64,000 bases of DNA from Marinomonas lutimaris (GCF_019426345.1 NZ_JAHLLW010000001.1:434001-498000); one strand, 5' to 3'. Positions 1 through 9,540 are shown, counted from the first letter of the stretch. Made by a program: numbers and translations. Notes: generated by a model from the sequence alone, not told the origin.

Positions 1-336
1 GATGATCACCAGTGGTAAGCCCATGGCTTCCACCATGCGGTGGATCGGTTCGATTTGCGGACGTAAGTCGTCCGGCATCGGTGGACGGTGCGCTTTGTAT
101 TCGCTGTAGATCTCGTCACGGAAGGTTTTACCCTTGGCGTCAAAAATGATCACCATAGGGGAATCTGGGTAGGTTTTGATTAGGCTGCGGATCATGCTGA
201 TCACCCCACGCGTGGCGTTGGTCGGTTGGCCATCGCTGGTGTGCATAGGAGGAATCGCGTGGAATGCTCGGTAAAGGTAAGACGAACCGTCTACCAAAAC
301 CATAGGTGGAGTGCGTGTTGTTGAATCCGTAGCCAA
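1..336 (-). CDS. polA: DNA polymerase I, N-terminal part (runs off the left edge)
   Basis: DNA polymerase I fills gaps and removes RNA primers during replication and repair. Only the first 112 residues lie in the window; they belong to the 5'-3' exonuclease (FEN-like) domain. The start reads [14 protein letters not shown] near residue 14, the hallmark of PolA, followed by [12 protein letters not shown] with the metal-binding aspartate. The start is TTG at 336-334, preceded by an AGAGG ribosome binding site seven bases upstream; the next ATG is 12 residues in and would remove conserved sequence. The gene lies downstream of the diguanylate cyclase on the same strand, but 109 bases separate them, so it probably has its own promoter. 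Confidence 0.95.
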   Translation of the reverse strand, partial: MATDSTTRTPPMVLVDGSSYLYRAFHAIPPMHTSDGQPTNATRGVISMIRSLIKTYPDSPMVIIFDAKGKTFRDEIYSEYKAHRPPMPDDLRPQIEPIHRMVEAMGLPLVII

Positions 337-445
337 AATAGAACCTCTTTGTGAATCGGCAAATATGAGGTCTATTCTATGTGTTTGAGCGTGTTTTTAC
401 AGCCAAAATGCCTGATAAGTTTTGAAAGCTTAATGTGAGAGGGGT

Positions 446-1540
446 TTAACTAGCTCGTGAATAGGGTTGTTTTAGGCTTTCACTGTATATAATCGATTGA
501 TTGCGGCCATTGTTTTTTGCGATATAAAGCGCTTTGTCAGCTTGGTCGATGAGTTCTAAAAAACTGTCGTGAGGTGCAATCTTCGACACACCTACGCTAA
601 CGGTGACTTTTCCGACAGATTTGTAAGGCAAGGACCCTAGTGTGTGCTGAAACATAGAGCCAATAAAAGGCAATGTATTCGCTTTTGGATTGACCAATAT
701 GACGGCAAATTCTTCTCCTCCCCAGCGCGCAATAGTGTGTTTTTCGAAATAAATAGAACGGAGACGAGAGGCGACTTCGACCAAAACTCGGTCGCCAATC
801 GAGTGACCGTGGCGATCATTGATGTTTTTAAAGTGATCTACGTCGATAAGCAAAATGGCGATTTGATCATCAGATTTGAGTTGCCCTAGCCAAAGGGTTA
901 ATCCTCTACGGTTATAAATATCAGTTAAATAATCTCGGCCCGCTTCTAATTCGAAACGGCGCAAGTCGTCAGTGACCTTGTTGATGTGTCGACGAATGCT
1001 TTTTTGATAAGGAAACACAATGTAGAGCAATAAGCTTGCAGGACCAAATGTCCCGATAAGTTCATAGCCACGAGGGGTTTGTAACTCCTCAGGATGGTTG
1101 AGTAGATAGTAGATAATAGGCAGAGCAATCGATGCCCACATTAGAACCATGTAACGTTTATATTTCTTTGGCAGCATAATAACACTAAGCGTGATAATCG
1201 CCATAATGAGCCCAGTAATCGGGGGGTATTCATCAATAAAGCGCCATTCGTTCCCCCATGCCATCCATACATAATAAATAGTGGTTGGTGAAAAGGTCAG
1301 AATGAAAAAGATGATAAAAAAAACAATGATTTTATTCATCACTGTATGGGGGCTGTAGTGATAGTAGATCAGTACAGTAAGCAGAACTATAGCGTCGATG
1401 CTTGGAATGATGGAGTCTATGATGTGCGCAGTAGGGTAGATGTTAAAAAAAACAGCGAAGGCTACACTGGTGAAGAACGAAGCAATGAGTAGCCGATAAA
1501 CGGCTGATACAGTGATTTTTTTTTCATCGTCATGGATCAT
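446..1540 (-). CDS. Membrane-bound diguanylate cyclase (GGDEF domain)
   Basis: This 364-residue protein probably makes cyclic di-GMP from two GTP. Residues 1-190 form about six hydrophobic segments with short loops, so it is anchored in the inner membrane and has no recognisable periplasmic sensor domain. The GGDEF domain follows, with DYLTDIYNRRGL at its beginning and an intact active site GGEEF at residues 274-278. The inhibitory I-site (RxxD) that normally sits five residues before the GG pair is replaced by FEKH, so product feedback inhibition is probably absent. The signal it responds to cannot be read from the sequence. It is transcribed alone, divergently from thrB. Confidence 0.92.
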   Translation of the reverse strand: MIHDDEKKITVSAVYRLLIASFFTSVAFAVFFNIYPTAHIIDSIIPSIDAIVLLTVLIYYHYSPHTVMNKIIVFFIIFFILTFSPTTIYYVWMAWGNEWRFIDEYPPITGLIMAIITLSVIMLPKKYKRYMVLMWASIALPIIYYLLNHPEELQTPRGYELIGTFGPASLLLYIVFPYQKSIRRHINKVTDDLRRFELEAGRDYLTDIYNRRGLTLWLGQLKSDDQIAILLIDVDHFKNINDRHGHSIGDRVLVEVASRLRSIYFEKHTIARWGGEEFAVILVNPKANTLPFIGSMFQHTLGSLPYKSVGKVTVSVGVSKIAPHDSFLELIDQADKALYIAKNNGRNQSIIYSESLKQPYSRAS

Positions 1541-1786
1541 TATAGAGTGCTTTCGGTTGAGTCTGTTTTTTAATCATAGATGCATTGTTATCAACTTGCT
1601 GTTGTTCCTTGGTTAATATATGTCTCTTTAATTAACTGGGTTGTAACAGGTAAATGAATTGCTCGACAAAATGCGAACAGAAAAAGACCTATTTACGCTA
1701 GTTAGAATTGACCTTTTGGGGTTAATTGTAGAGCATAGGCAATTATTTTTTATTCCATCTCTTTATAGACAACAATAGGTAGAAAC

Positions 1787-2749
1787 TTGGCTGTTTACAC
1801 TTCCCTTTCGGACTCTGACATGCGCGCCTTAGTGGCCGATTATTATTTAGGTGAACTGGTTTCGTTCCAAGGCATTTCCGGAGGGGTAGAAAACACCAAC
1901 TACTTTCTGACGACAACTACTGGAAAGTATGTGGTGACCTTGTTTGAAGAGTTTGATTTAGACGAAGTACCGTACTTTTTAGACGTTGTAGCCCATTTAA
2001 AACACAAAGGTTTTAATGTTCCAGCTGCTTTGATTGACATTCATGGTGAGCGACTACGTGAAGTAAATGGCCGACCCACTATTATTGTCGACTGCTTCCC
2101 AGGTGGGGAGCTAAAAGGCACAGATGAAACTTCTTGCCGATTAATGGGCGAAGCCTTAGCTAAGTTACATATTGCTGGTGAAGATTTCCCCGTACATCGT
2201 GATAGCCACCGTGGTGTTGCTTGGTGGCATAAAACCAGTCAAGCCATTGCTGGTGAATTAGAGCCAGAACAAGCGCAATTATTGTTGTCACAGATTACTG
2301 AATTTGATGACTTCATTGCACAATATCCAGACCTGCCCAAGACCACGATTCACGGGGATTTGTTCTACAACAACACCTTGTTTGAAGGCAATAAGCTGTC
2401 TGCCATTATCGATTTCTACAACGCTTGTCATTCTTGGGTTATGTACGATTTGGCAATAGTGGTGAATGATTGGTGTTCAGATATGAAGACAGGCGAATTG
2501 GATAAAGCCAAATATAAGGCGTTGATAAAAGCCTATTTGCATGAGCGTGAAGCCAGCCCAGAAGAAGTGCTGGCTTGGCCTTATATGCTAAAAATTGCTG
2601 CTTTACGTTTTTGGTTGTCTCGCTTGGAAGCATGGCATGGTGCGAAGCATGATCCAGAGCGTTTGGCGCAACAGCATGACCCGTTAGAGTTTCAGCGTAT
2701 TTTGGAAGCAAGAGTGCACTTCACACCGAGCCTAGTTGAATTTCAATAA
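1787..2749 (+). CDS. thrB: Homoserine kinase, APH-fold type
   Basis: ThrB phosphorylates homoserine in threonine biosynthesis. The 320-residue protein has the aminoglycoside-phosphotransferase fold of pseudomonad-type ThrB and not the GHMP fold of E. coli. The catalytic loop HGDLFYNN is near residue 188 and the metal-binding IDFYNACHSW follows. The start is TTG at 1787, supported by an AGGTAG site four bases upstream and by the family N-terminus (M-x-V-[FY]-T-x-L). The next gene begins 25 bases downstream, so the two are probably co-transcribed. Confidence 0.9.
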   Translation: MAVYTSLSDSDMRALVADYYLGELVSFQGISGGVENTNYFLTTTTGKYVVTLFEEFDLDEVPYFLDVVAHLKHKGFNVPAALIDIHGERLREVNGRPTIIVDCFPGGELKGTDETSCRLMGEALAKLHIAGEDFPVHRDSHRGVAWWHKTSQAIAGELEPEQAQLLLSQITEFDDFIAQYPDLPKTTIHGDLFYNNTLFEGNKLSAIIDFYNACHSWVMYDLAIVVNDWCSDMKTGELDKAKYKALIKAYLHEREASPEEVLAWPYMLKIAALRFWLSRLEAWHGAKHDPERLAQQHDPLEFQRILEARVHFTPSLVEFQ

Positions 2750-2774
2750 AGCACGGTTTTTAAAAGGTCACAGT

Positions 2775-3341
2775 ATGATGCGTTTTCTGTTGTGTTTATG
2801 CGTTACCGCTCTGTTTGCTGGGTCGGCCATGGCGCATCCTCATGTTTGGGTGGATTCTCAGTATCGAGTCAAGGTAGACCAAGCGAGTATTAACACGCTT
2901 GAAGCAACGTGGAGCTTGGATCTTTTTACATCTACCAGTTTGATTGCCGAATACGATGTGGACGGCGACGGAGAGTTAAAAGGTCAAGAAAAGCTCGACA
3001 TGATCGAGGTGTTAAAGAGTTTTGATAAGTACGGTTTTTTTATCAAAATGAAGCAAGATGGTGTTGATTTAGTGCCAAAAGGCGTACGTATTATCGATGT
3101 TCGCATTCGCGATCAGATGTTGTGGATTCGCTTGGGTATCGATTTACCCACTCCGGTAAATCTTGAAACATCGACCTTGAGTTTGGCCTTTGGTGATGAC
3201 GAATTGTATTTTGCCATGGAACCTTTAGAAGAAGGCTTGGTAAGTTTGTCTGGCGCGTTATCTGAAATTTGTACGCCAATTGAACGTGAAGCAACGGAAA
3301 CCTCTGTTGCGGTTTGGGTGGATGTGACTTGCAAACCCTAA
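2775..3341 (+). CDS. DUF1007 family periplasmic protein
   Basis: A 188-residue protein of the DUF1007 family. A signal peptide (about residues 1-20, ending AGSAMA) precedes HPHVWVDSQYRV, the family's typical histidine-containing N-terminus; a D-x-D-G-D-G motif near residue 55 resembles a calcium-binding loop. In many proteobacteria this family is encoded beside NicO-type nickel/cobalt/zinc permeases and is thought to bind metal in the periplasm; here the NicO gene is about 7 kb away in the zinc operon. I chose ATG 2775, with AAAGG seven bases upstream; the reading frame is open further upstream into thrB but that part lacks a signal peptide. The exact function is not established. Confidence 0.85.
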   Translation: MMRFLLCLCVTALFAGSAMAHPHVWVDSQYRVKVDQASINTLEATWSLDLFTSTSLIAEYDVDGDGELKGQEKLDMIEVLKSFDKYGFFIKMKQDGVDLVPKGVRIIDVRIRDQMLWIRLGIDLPTPVNLETSTLSLAFGDDELYFAMEPLEEGLVSLSGALSEICTPIEREATETSVAVWVDVTCKP

Positions 3342-3436
3342 GTTGAGACTTTTACTCGACTACTGCGCTTGCCAATACTTTGTTAAAAATAGACTCAAAA
3401 TGCTCACTTATAACCTATAAATAAAGGCTGAAGTAC

Positions 3437-4072
3437 ATGTTAGAACATTTCCAATGGTTGCCTTTTTTAGCTGCCATCACTGTGCTTACGATGAGTCCAG
3501 GTGTGGATACTATTTTGGTTATGCGTAACGCGGCGTCTGGTGGCTGGCGTTTGGGCTTTTTGACCAGCTTAGGTATTTGCATGGGATTGTTCGCTCATGC
3601 GACGGTGTCGGCGTTAGGTTTGTCGGTGATTTTGCTTGGTTCTGCTGGTTTGTTCACTGCGTTTAAGCTGGTAGGTGCTGCTTATCTAGTGTACTTAGGT
3701 GTGCAAGCCATTCGCAGTGCAGTGAACCCCGTTGGTATGACCTTTAAAGACGCCAAAAATCCTAAACTATTGACGGCGTGGGGCAGTTTTCGCCAAGGCG
3801 TTTTGTCTAACGTACTGAATCCAAAGCCAATTATCTTCTATATGGCGTTTCTGCCGCAGTTTATTGATCCTAGCCATTCAGCATTGGCTCAATCACTTTT
3901 TATGGCCTCATTGCATTTTATCATAGCGATGCTGTGGCAAACGTTTCTTGCGCTTATGGTTCATAAGGCGCGAGTTTGGTTGGCTCGACCAAAAGTGGCG
4001 TTCATTTTAGATGGCTTAACTGGCATATTGCTGTTGGGCTTTGGCGTGAAACTCGCTCTTAGCCAACGTTAA
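3437..4072 (+). CDS. LysE/RhtB family amino-acid exporter
   Basis: A 211-residue inner-membrane protein with about six hydrophobic segments. The N-terminal MSPGVDTILVMRNAASGG matches the family signature around a conserved proline-glycine pair in the first loop, and G-A-x-Y-L-x-Y-L-G occurs near residue 80. Members export amino acids or their derivatives such as homoserine, threonine or lysine; the substrate here cannot be told. The proximity to homoserine kinase is suggestive of RhtB-like substrates but is only context. The gene stands alone, with a 95-base gap before it. Confidence 0.9.
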   Translation: MLEHFQWLPFLAAITVLTMSPGVDTILVMRNAASGGWRLGFLTSLGICMGLFAHATVSALGLSVILLGSAGLFTAFKLVGAAYLVYLGVQAIRSAVNPVGMTFKDAKNPKLLTAWGSFRQGVLSNVLNPKPIIFYMAFLPQFIDPSHSALAQSLFMASLHFIIAMLWQTFLALMVHKARVWLARPKVAFILDGLTGILLLGFGVKLALSQR

Positions 4073-4095
4073 CTATCTATTGTTACACTTCGATT

Positions 4096-4650
4096 TTAGG
4101 TTGTGCTTGAAGGTACACTGACGCCTTCTAAGAGTACTAGCTCTATAATTGTTAGTACTCTTGTTCTGGGCACTCGTCCTAATCGTTCTGCTTCTATCAT
4201 AGTAAATAATAAACCATGGAAGCACTCGGTAATGGCAGCGGCACTAATGTCTACTCGAAAGTGGCCGCTTTGCTGCCCTTTTAAGAAAAATGCATCGAGT
4301 TTTTCTTGTGCCTGTATGCACTTACTGTTTTCTATTTGTTCAGGCTGCCAATGCTGGATGGTAAAGAGGGTTAACTCTTTATTTTTATAGCAATTTTCTA
4401 GTAGTTTACGAACCCCTTCTCGTGGCTCTGCTGTTTCTAGGTTTGCTTCTTGGATCGCCTGCGCATATGCATTTACGCTGCTGTTTTGTAATCTATCAAG
4501 CAAACTTTCTCTAGTAGGGCAGAAACGATATAAGGTCGCTTTACTGACCCCTACAGCACAGGCGAGTTCTTGCAATGACGCTCGTGGGTGCTCAACTAAT
4601 GCAAGTGCTAGAGCGTTCTGAAATGCATTGTTTGTTTCGTGTTCTGTCAT
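4096..4650 (-). CDS. TetR family repressor, probable regulator of the adjacent RND pump
   Basis: A 184-residue regulator. The DNA-binding helix-turn-helix is at about residues 24-50 (ASLQELACAVGVSKATLYRF), typical of TetR proteins; the C-terminal part is a variable ligand-binding domain. It is divergent from the RND adaptor gene, and a long perfect palindrome lies between them, so it most likely represses the pump and itself and is released by a pump substrate. The ligand is unknown. Confidence 0.9.
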   Translation of the reverse strand: MTEHETNNAFQNALALALVEHPRASLQELACAVGVSKATLYRFCPTRESLLDRLQNSSVNAYAQAIQEANLETAEPREGVRKLLENCYKNKELTLFTIQHWQPEQIENSKCIQAQEKLDAFFLKGQQSGHFRVDISAAAITECFHGLLFTMIEAERLGRVPRTRVLTIIELVLLEGVSVPSSTT

Positions 4651-4797
4651 ATCAATATCCAGTTTGTCTTTAAATGACCATATTTCAGGTTTATCAGTGG
4701 TTATGTTCAGAATCCCGCTTTTTATGCAAGGGATTTTACGCGGAATATCTAGTATGTGAACTCTTATATTAGGGTAAAAAGCAGAAAAAAAGTGAAT

Positions 4798-4845
4798 TTA
4801 AAACAGATCATATGAATCACTATAGATTCATATGATCTGTTTTAA
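4798..4845. promoter_or_regulatory. Perfect 21-bp inverted repeat, probable TetR operator
   Basis: Bases 4798-4818 and 4825-4845 are exact reverse complements with a six-base spacer (ACTATA). The core of each arm reads CAGATCATATGAATC. The site is 50 bases upstream of the RND adaptor start and 148 bases from the TetR start, in the only divergent promoter region of this locus. Lack of a following T-run and its position between divergent genes argue for an operator and against a terminator. The palindrome and its coordinates are read directly; the identity of the binding protein is inferred. Confidence 0.75.
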
Positions 4846-4895
4846 TACTATTTGAGGATGTTTTATCTCTGGCAAAAAATTTAAGGTATGAACTA

Positions 4896-6038
4896 ATGAT
4901 GCGAATTCTAAAAAATGGGCGAGCGTTGCTACCAGTATTAGCAGTGTTAATTGTTGTGTCTGGCTGCACCCAAAGTGAGCCAGAGGCTCAAGCCAGTCCT
5001 CCTCCAAGTGCACGACCAGCCACAGTAAGCACTGTGCAACCTGTTGAATATGAAGAAAATGCTATTTTGCCCGGACGAGTTGAACCTATTCGTGAGGCAG
5101 AGGTACGAGCTCGTGTACCAGGCATTGTTTTGCATAGAACCTTTGTTGAGGGTTCTGATGTTAAAGCGGGAGATGTGTTGTTTGAAATCGATCCTGCGTC
5201 ATTAAAAATTGCTCTTGCTCGTTCCAAGGGCGATTTAGCAATGGCGGAAGCCACTTTGTTTGATGCAAAAGCATTGGTTGATCGTTACGCGCCTCTTGTG
5301 AAATCTCAAGCGGTCAGCAAGCAAATTTTTGATGCAGCACAAGCTGCATATTTGAGTGCAAAAGCTTCGGTGGCTTCAGCGAAAGCCGATGTGGCGAATG
5401 CTGAGCTTAACCTTGAATACGCAACGGTGAGAGCGCCGATTTCTGGTCGCATCGGCCGCGCGAATGTAAGTGAAGGTATGTTGGTAGGGCAGAGTGATAC
5501 CACTCTGTTAGCCACCATTCAGCAGCTTGATCCTGTTTATATCGATTTCACTCAATCCGTTACTGATACGCTGAAATATCGTCAATCTGTAGAAGAAAGT
5601 GCGTCTGCCAATAGTGCTAAATTGATGGCTAAATTAGATGGCTACGGTAAGGCTTTTGAAGGAAAGTTGTTATTTTCTGACAGTCAGGTTGATGAAAAAA
5701 CGGGTAATGTTGTACTACGTGGCCTGTTTTCAAATGCCGATAAAGTGTTACTCCCAGGGATGTATGTTCGTGTTGAAGCCGTGCAGTCCCATTCTGCTCA
5801 AGCTATCTTGATCCCTCAACGTGCTGTTATGCGTGGTAATAATGGTGCGTTTGTTTATATCGTCAATGATCAAAACACAGTGGAGTCTCGTTCAGTTGTG
5901 ACAGGTTCAATGTCGAAAGATTTATGGCGTATTACGGAAGGATTAAATGCTGGTGATAAAGTGATTATTGATAATGCAGGTATGTATCAAGCGGGAGAGA
6001 AGGTAACGGCTTCCGCTAAAGTAGCCTCTAATACTTAG
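4896..6038 (+). CDS. RND efflux periplasmic adaptor lipoprotein (AcrA/MexA type)
   Basis: This 380-residue protein links an inner-membrane RND pump to an outer-membrane channel. A lipoprotein signal peptide ends in VVSGC at about residue 24. The lipoyl half-motifs (VRARVPGIV and VRAPISGRIG) flank an alpha-helical hairpin at about residues 100-170, followed by beta-barrel and membrane-proximal domains. Two consecutive ATG codons are present at 4896 and 4899, with AAGG upstream. It is in an operon with the permease, 51 bases downstream. Regulation is probably by the divergent TetR protein. Confidence 0.95.
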   Translation: MMRILKNGRALLPVLAVLIVVSGCTQSEPEAQASPPPSARPATVSTVQPVEYEENAILPGRVEPIREAEVRARVPGIVLHRTFVEGSDVKAGDVLFEIDPASLKIALARSKGDLAMAEATLFDAKALVDRYAPLVKSQAVSKQIFDAAQAAYLSAKASVASAKADVANAELNLEYATVRAPISGRIGRANVSEGMLVGQSDTTLLATIQQLDPVYIDFTQSVTDTLKYRQSVEESASANSAKLMAKLDGYGKAFEGKLLFSDSQVDEKTGNVVLRGLFSNADKVLLPGMYVRVEAVQSHSAQAILIPQRAVMRGNNGAFVYIVNDQNTVESRSVVTGSMSKDLWRITEGLNAGDKVIIDNAGMYQAGEKVTASAKVASNT

Positions 6039-6089
6039 TTCATTGCTCATTTTACCTTAACTATTAAGACGTTTTTAGAGGCTTAATAC

Positions 6090-9000
6090 ATGTCTAATTT
6101 CTTTATTGCACGACCCAATTTTGCTTGGGTAATGGCTATCTTTATTTTGCTGGCGGGGCTTCTTGCTTTACCAACTTTGCCTGTGTCGCAATTTCCGGTG
6201 GTTGCTCCTCCTCAGGTTGAAATCACAGCGACGTATCCAGGTGCATCTGCACAAGTTTTAGTAGACTCGGTAACCAGTGTTATCGAAGAAGAGTTAAATG
6301 GTGCGAAAGGTTTGCTCTATTTTGATTCTTCTAGTAATGCAAATGGTATTGCACAAATTACGGCGTCTTTTGAACCAGGCACTGATCCTGATTTGGCTCA
6401 GGTTGACATACAAAATCGCCTCAAAAAAGCAGAAGCGCGCTTACCGAGCAGTGTTATTGCTCAGGGTGTGCAAGTTGACCAAGCCAGTTCTGGCTTTTTG
6501 ATGATCTATGCTTTGACTTTTAAAGGTGATGATTCGTCCAAAAGTATTGTGACTTTGGCAGATTATGCTGCACGAAATATCAACAATAATATTCGTCGTG
6601 TAGAGGGTGTGGGTAAACTGCAATACTTTGGTACTGAAGCCTCTATGCGTGTTTGGGTATCGCCTGAAAAACTGTTGAGTTACGGTTTATCAATTGGTGA
6701 TGTTAATACAGCTATTAGAAACCAAAACGCCCAGGTTCCTGCTGGTAGTTTTGGTGGTAGACCAGCGGATGACACGCAAGAGCTAACGGCTAGTATAGTG
6801 GTGAAAGGCTTTTTGGAGGACCCTGAAGAGTTTGGCAATATTGTGCTTCAGAGTAATCCTGATGGTTCTGCTGTGTATTTGAAAGACGTTGCTCGTGTTG
6901 AGTTGGGTAAGCAGGACTATAATTTTGAAACCCGCCTTAATGGACGAAAGGCTATCATGGGTGCGGTTCAGTTATCACCTGGTGCAAACGCTATTGAAAC
7001 AGTGAAGGCAGTAAAAGCCCGCGTAGCTGAATTAGAAGCGAACTTTCCAGATGATATTCAAATTAGTTTCCCTTATGACACGTCTAAATTCGTTAGTGCA
7101 GCAATTGAAAAAGTAATTAGTACTTTAGTTGAGGCTATTGTCTTAGTTTTCCTTGTAATGCTGCTGTTCTTGCAGAATTTACGTTATACCTTAATTCCGA
7201 CTATCGTTGTTCCTGTTTGTATTTTGGGAACCTTTGCTGTGATGTCTTTGATGGGTTTCTCGGTGAACATGATGACTATGTTCGGTATGGTGCTCGCTAT
7301 CGGTATTTTGGTGGATGACGCCATTGTAGTGGTCGAGAACGTCGAACGTATCATGGTGGAAGAAGGGCTTTCTCCGAAAGAGGCAACGATCAAAGCCATG
7401 GGTCAAGTGTCTGGTGCCATTGTGGGTATCACCTTGGTGCTATCGGCGGTATTTGTGCCGCTTGCCTTTATGAGCGGATCCGTAGGTATTATTTATCAGC
7501 AGTTCTCTATGTCGCTTGCTGTTTCTATCATGTTGTCCGGTATCTTGGCGTTAACCTTTACGCCTGCGTTGTGTGCAACCTTATTGAAACCAATTAACAA
7601 AGAAGAGCATCATGAGAAGGGTGGCTTTTTTGGTTGGTTTAACCGCAAGTTTGCAGGTTTAACTCGTCGCTACTCTACATTAAATGGCAAGCTAGTGAAT
7701 CGTTCTGGACGTTTCATGTTGGTTTATCTGGTGCTTATTATTGGTCTTGGTTATGCCTATGTGCGTTTGCCAGAATCTTTTGTACCAACGGAAGACCAAG
7801 GTTACATGATCGTCGATTTGCAGCTTCCAGCAGGGGCAACGTTCTCTCGAACTGACGATACAATGAAAGACGTAGAGCAGTTCTTAGGGCAGCGCGATGC
7901 AGTCGAGAATGTGGTTGCTGTAATGGGCTTTAGTTTCTCTGGAATGGGGGCGAATGCCGGTTTGCTATTCCCGACCTTTACTGATTGGTCTGAACGAGAA
8001 GAATCTTTGTTCGATGAAATTGGGGCTTATAGCCAGTTCGCTGGCAGCATTTCCGATGGTCGTTCTATGGCAGTTCCACCGCCACCGATCGAAGGTATGG
8101 GTAACTCAGGTGGTTTTTCATTGCGATTGCAAGACCGAAGTAATCTGGGTCGAGAAGCGCTTACCAATGCTCGTAATGTTGTTCTAGGTCAAGCGAACGC
8201 GTCTCCAATTATTGCTTATGCCATGATGGAAGGCTTAGAAGATGCTCCGCAGCTTAGAATTGATATAGACCGTAAAAAAGCGACAGCGCTTGGTGTGGGT
8301 TTTGAATCCATCAATAACGCGGTTTCTACGGCCTATGGTTCTGCAACGGTGAATGACTTTACCAATGCTGGTCGTTTACAACGTGTTGTTGTTCAAGCTG
8401 ATGTCGAAGACCGTATGACACCAGAGCGTGTTCTAGAGCTACAGGTATTGAATGACGAAGGCAATCTTGTTCCTATGCGTTCTTTTGCGAATAGTTCATG
8501 GGAAATGGGGCCGGTTCAGGTATCTCGTTACAATGGTTATCCAGCATTTAAAATTTCAGGTAGCCCAGCACCTGGACACAGTTCTGGTGAAGCGATGGCT
8601 GAGATTGAGCGTATCATTAGCACGTTGCCAAAAGGTATTGGCTATGAGTGGACTGGCTTGTCGTATCAGGAAAAAGCCGCGGGTTCACAAGCACCAATGC
8701 TACTAACTATTTCTATTTTGGTGGTTTTCTTGCTGTTGGTTGCCTTGTACGAAAGTTGGTCTATTCCATTGTCGGTTATTTTAATTATTCCGATTGGTGC
8801 ATTGGGAGCGGTTCTTGCTGTATTCCTGACTGGTATGTCAAATGATGTGTACTTTAAAGTGGGTCTGATTACGATTATTGGTTTGTCGGCGAAGAATGCG
8901 ATATTGATTGTTGAGTTTGCCAAAGACCTTTATCAACAGGGCTATTCGTTAAAAGATGCCGCAATTCAAGCCGCTAAGTTGCGCTTTAGACCAATCATTA

Positions 9001-9197
9001 TGACGTCTATGGCCTTTATTTTAGGGGTAGTGCCGTTAACGCTAGCTTCAGGAGCAGGTGCCGCAAGTCAGCATTCCTTAGGTGTGAGTGTTATCGGTGG
9101 CATGATCTCTGCCACACTGTTAGGCGTATTGTTTGTGCCAGTATTCTTTACTTGGGTGCTTGGACGTTTCAAAACGCCAAATAAAACAGACCAATAA
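6090..9197 (+). CDS. RND multidrug efflux permease (HAE1, AcrB type)
   Basis: A 1035-residue inner-membrane pump of the hydrophobe/amphiphile efflux family, driven by the proton gradient. The N-terminus MSNFFIARPNFAWV is typical. Twelve membrane segments surround two large periplasmic loops, and the proton-relay aspartate pair is Asp409-Asp410 in GILVDDAIVVVENVER. Length matches AcrB/MexB. No outer-membrane channel gene follows, so it probably shares a TolC protein encoded elsewhere; the TolC homologue at 20294 belongs to another system. Substrates are unknown but presumably hydrophobic drugs or solvents. Confidence 0.96.
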   Translation: MSNFFIARPNFAWVMAIFILLAGLLALPTLPVSQFPVVAPPQVEITATYPGASAQVLVDSVTSVIEEELNGAKGLLYFDSSSNANGIAQITASFEPGTDPDLAQVDIQNRLKKAEARLPSSVIAQGVQVDQASSGFLMIYALTFKGDDSSKSIVTLADYAARNINNNIRRVEGVGKLQYFGTEASMRVWVSPEKLLSYGLSIGDVNTAIRNQNAQVPAGSFGGRPADDTQELTASIVVKGFLEDPEEFGNIVLQSNPDGSAVYLKDVARVELGKQDYNFETRLNGRKAIMGAVQLSPGANAIETVKAVKARVAELEANFPDDIQISFPYDTSKFVSAAIEKVISTLVEAIVLVFLVMLLFLQNLRYTLIPTIVVPVCILGTFAVMSLMGFSVNMMTMFGMVLAIGILVDDAIVVVENVERIMVEEGLSPKEATIKAMGQVSGAIVGITLVLSAVFVPLAFMSGSVGIIYQQFSMSLAVSIMLSGILALTFTPALCATLLKPINKEEHHEKGGFFGWFNRKFAGLTRRYSTLNGKLVNRSGRFMLVYLVLIIGLGYAYVRLPESFVPTEDQGYMIVDLQLPAGATFSRTDDTMKDVEQFLGQRDAVENVVAVMGFSFSGMGANAGLLFPTFTDWSEREESLFDEIGAYSQFAGSISDGRSMAVPPPPIEGMGNSGGFSLRLQDRSNLGREALTNARNVVLGQANASPIIAYAMMEGLEDAPQLRIDIDRKKATALGVGFESINNAVSTAYGSATVNDFTNAGRLQRVVVQADVEDRMTPERVLELQVLNDEGNLVPMRSFANSSWEMGPVQVSRYNGYPAFKISGSPAPGHSSGEAMAEIERIISTLPKGIGYEWTGLSYQEKAAGSQAPMLLTISILVVFLLLVALYESWSIPLSVILIIPIGALGAVLAVFLTGMSNDVYFKVGLITIIGLSAKNAILIVEFAKDLYQQGYSLKDAAIQAAKLRFRPIIMTSMAFILGVVPLTLASGAGAASQHSLGVSVIGGMISATLLGVLFVPVFFTWVLGRFKTPNKTDQ

Positions 9198-9218
9198 GAT
9201 ATTCTAAATCTTTGTTCG

Positions 9219-9243
9219 AAAAGCCGACTTTATGTCGGCTTTT
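9219..9243 (+). terminator. Rho-independent terminator of the RND operon
   Basis: A 10-bp perfect stem, AAAAGCCGAC at 9219-9228 pairing with 9234-9243, with a five-base loop and a T-rich tail (TTTTCTTTG), 21 bases after the permease stop. Confidence 0.9.
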
Positions 9244-9245
9244 CT

Positions 9246-9540
9246 TTGTTATGCAATGTGATTTGCTCCTCATTATTTATGATTCTTTGCTAGAATACCT
9301 TCGTCTGAGTTCTTCTGGTTCACTTGTGTTCTTTTAGAAAGACGGTCCTTAAATAGAGACTGTTTTCAGATAAATATTTGCTGTGCCACAAGCTCGGTAA
9401 ATTGGGTGAGTCCTAGCAATATAAGATAGGGCTTTAGATAATAAGAGACCTTTGATCTGTCTTGGCTTTGCTTGTGACGCTATACAAAGGCCTCAATAAG
9501 TATGCGGTTTTGCTGCCTGCTTTTCTGGTGATTCTTCTAA
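9246..9540. other. Gene-free stretch upstream of the MarC gene
   Basis: About 295 bases with no convincing reading frame, RNA fold or repeat. It must contain the promoter of the downstream MarC-family gene, but no defensible -35/-10 pair was found. Nothing else is seen. Confidence 0.6.

Noticed and set aside
4798..4845. Palindrome as a transcription terminator
   Set aside because: It has no T-run, lies between two divergent genes and has perfectly symmetric arms, which fits an operator better.
7184..7406. Antisense open frames inside the RND permease gene
   Set aside because: They have no ribosome binding site, no family resemblance and follow from the codon pattern of the real gene.
9246..9540. 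Possible riboswitch or small RNA upstream of the MarC gene
   Set aside because: No conserved motif or stable fold could be recognised; only the promoter is expected here.
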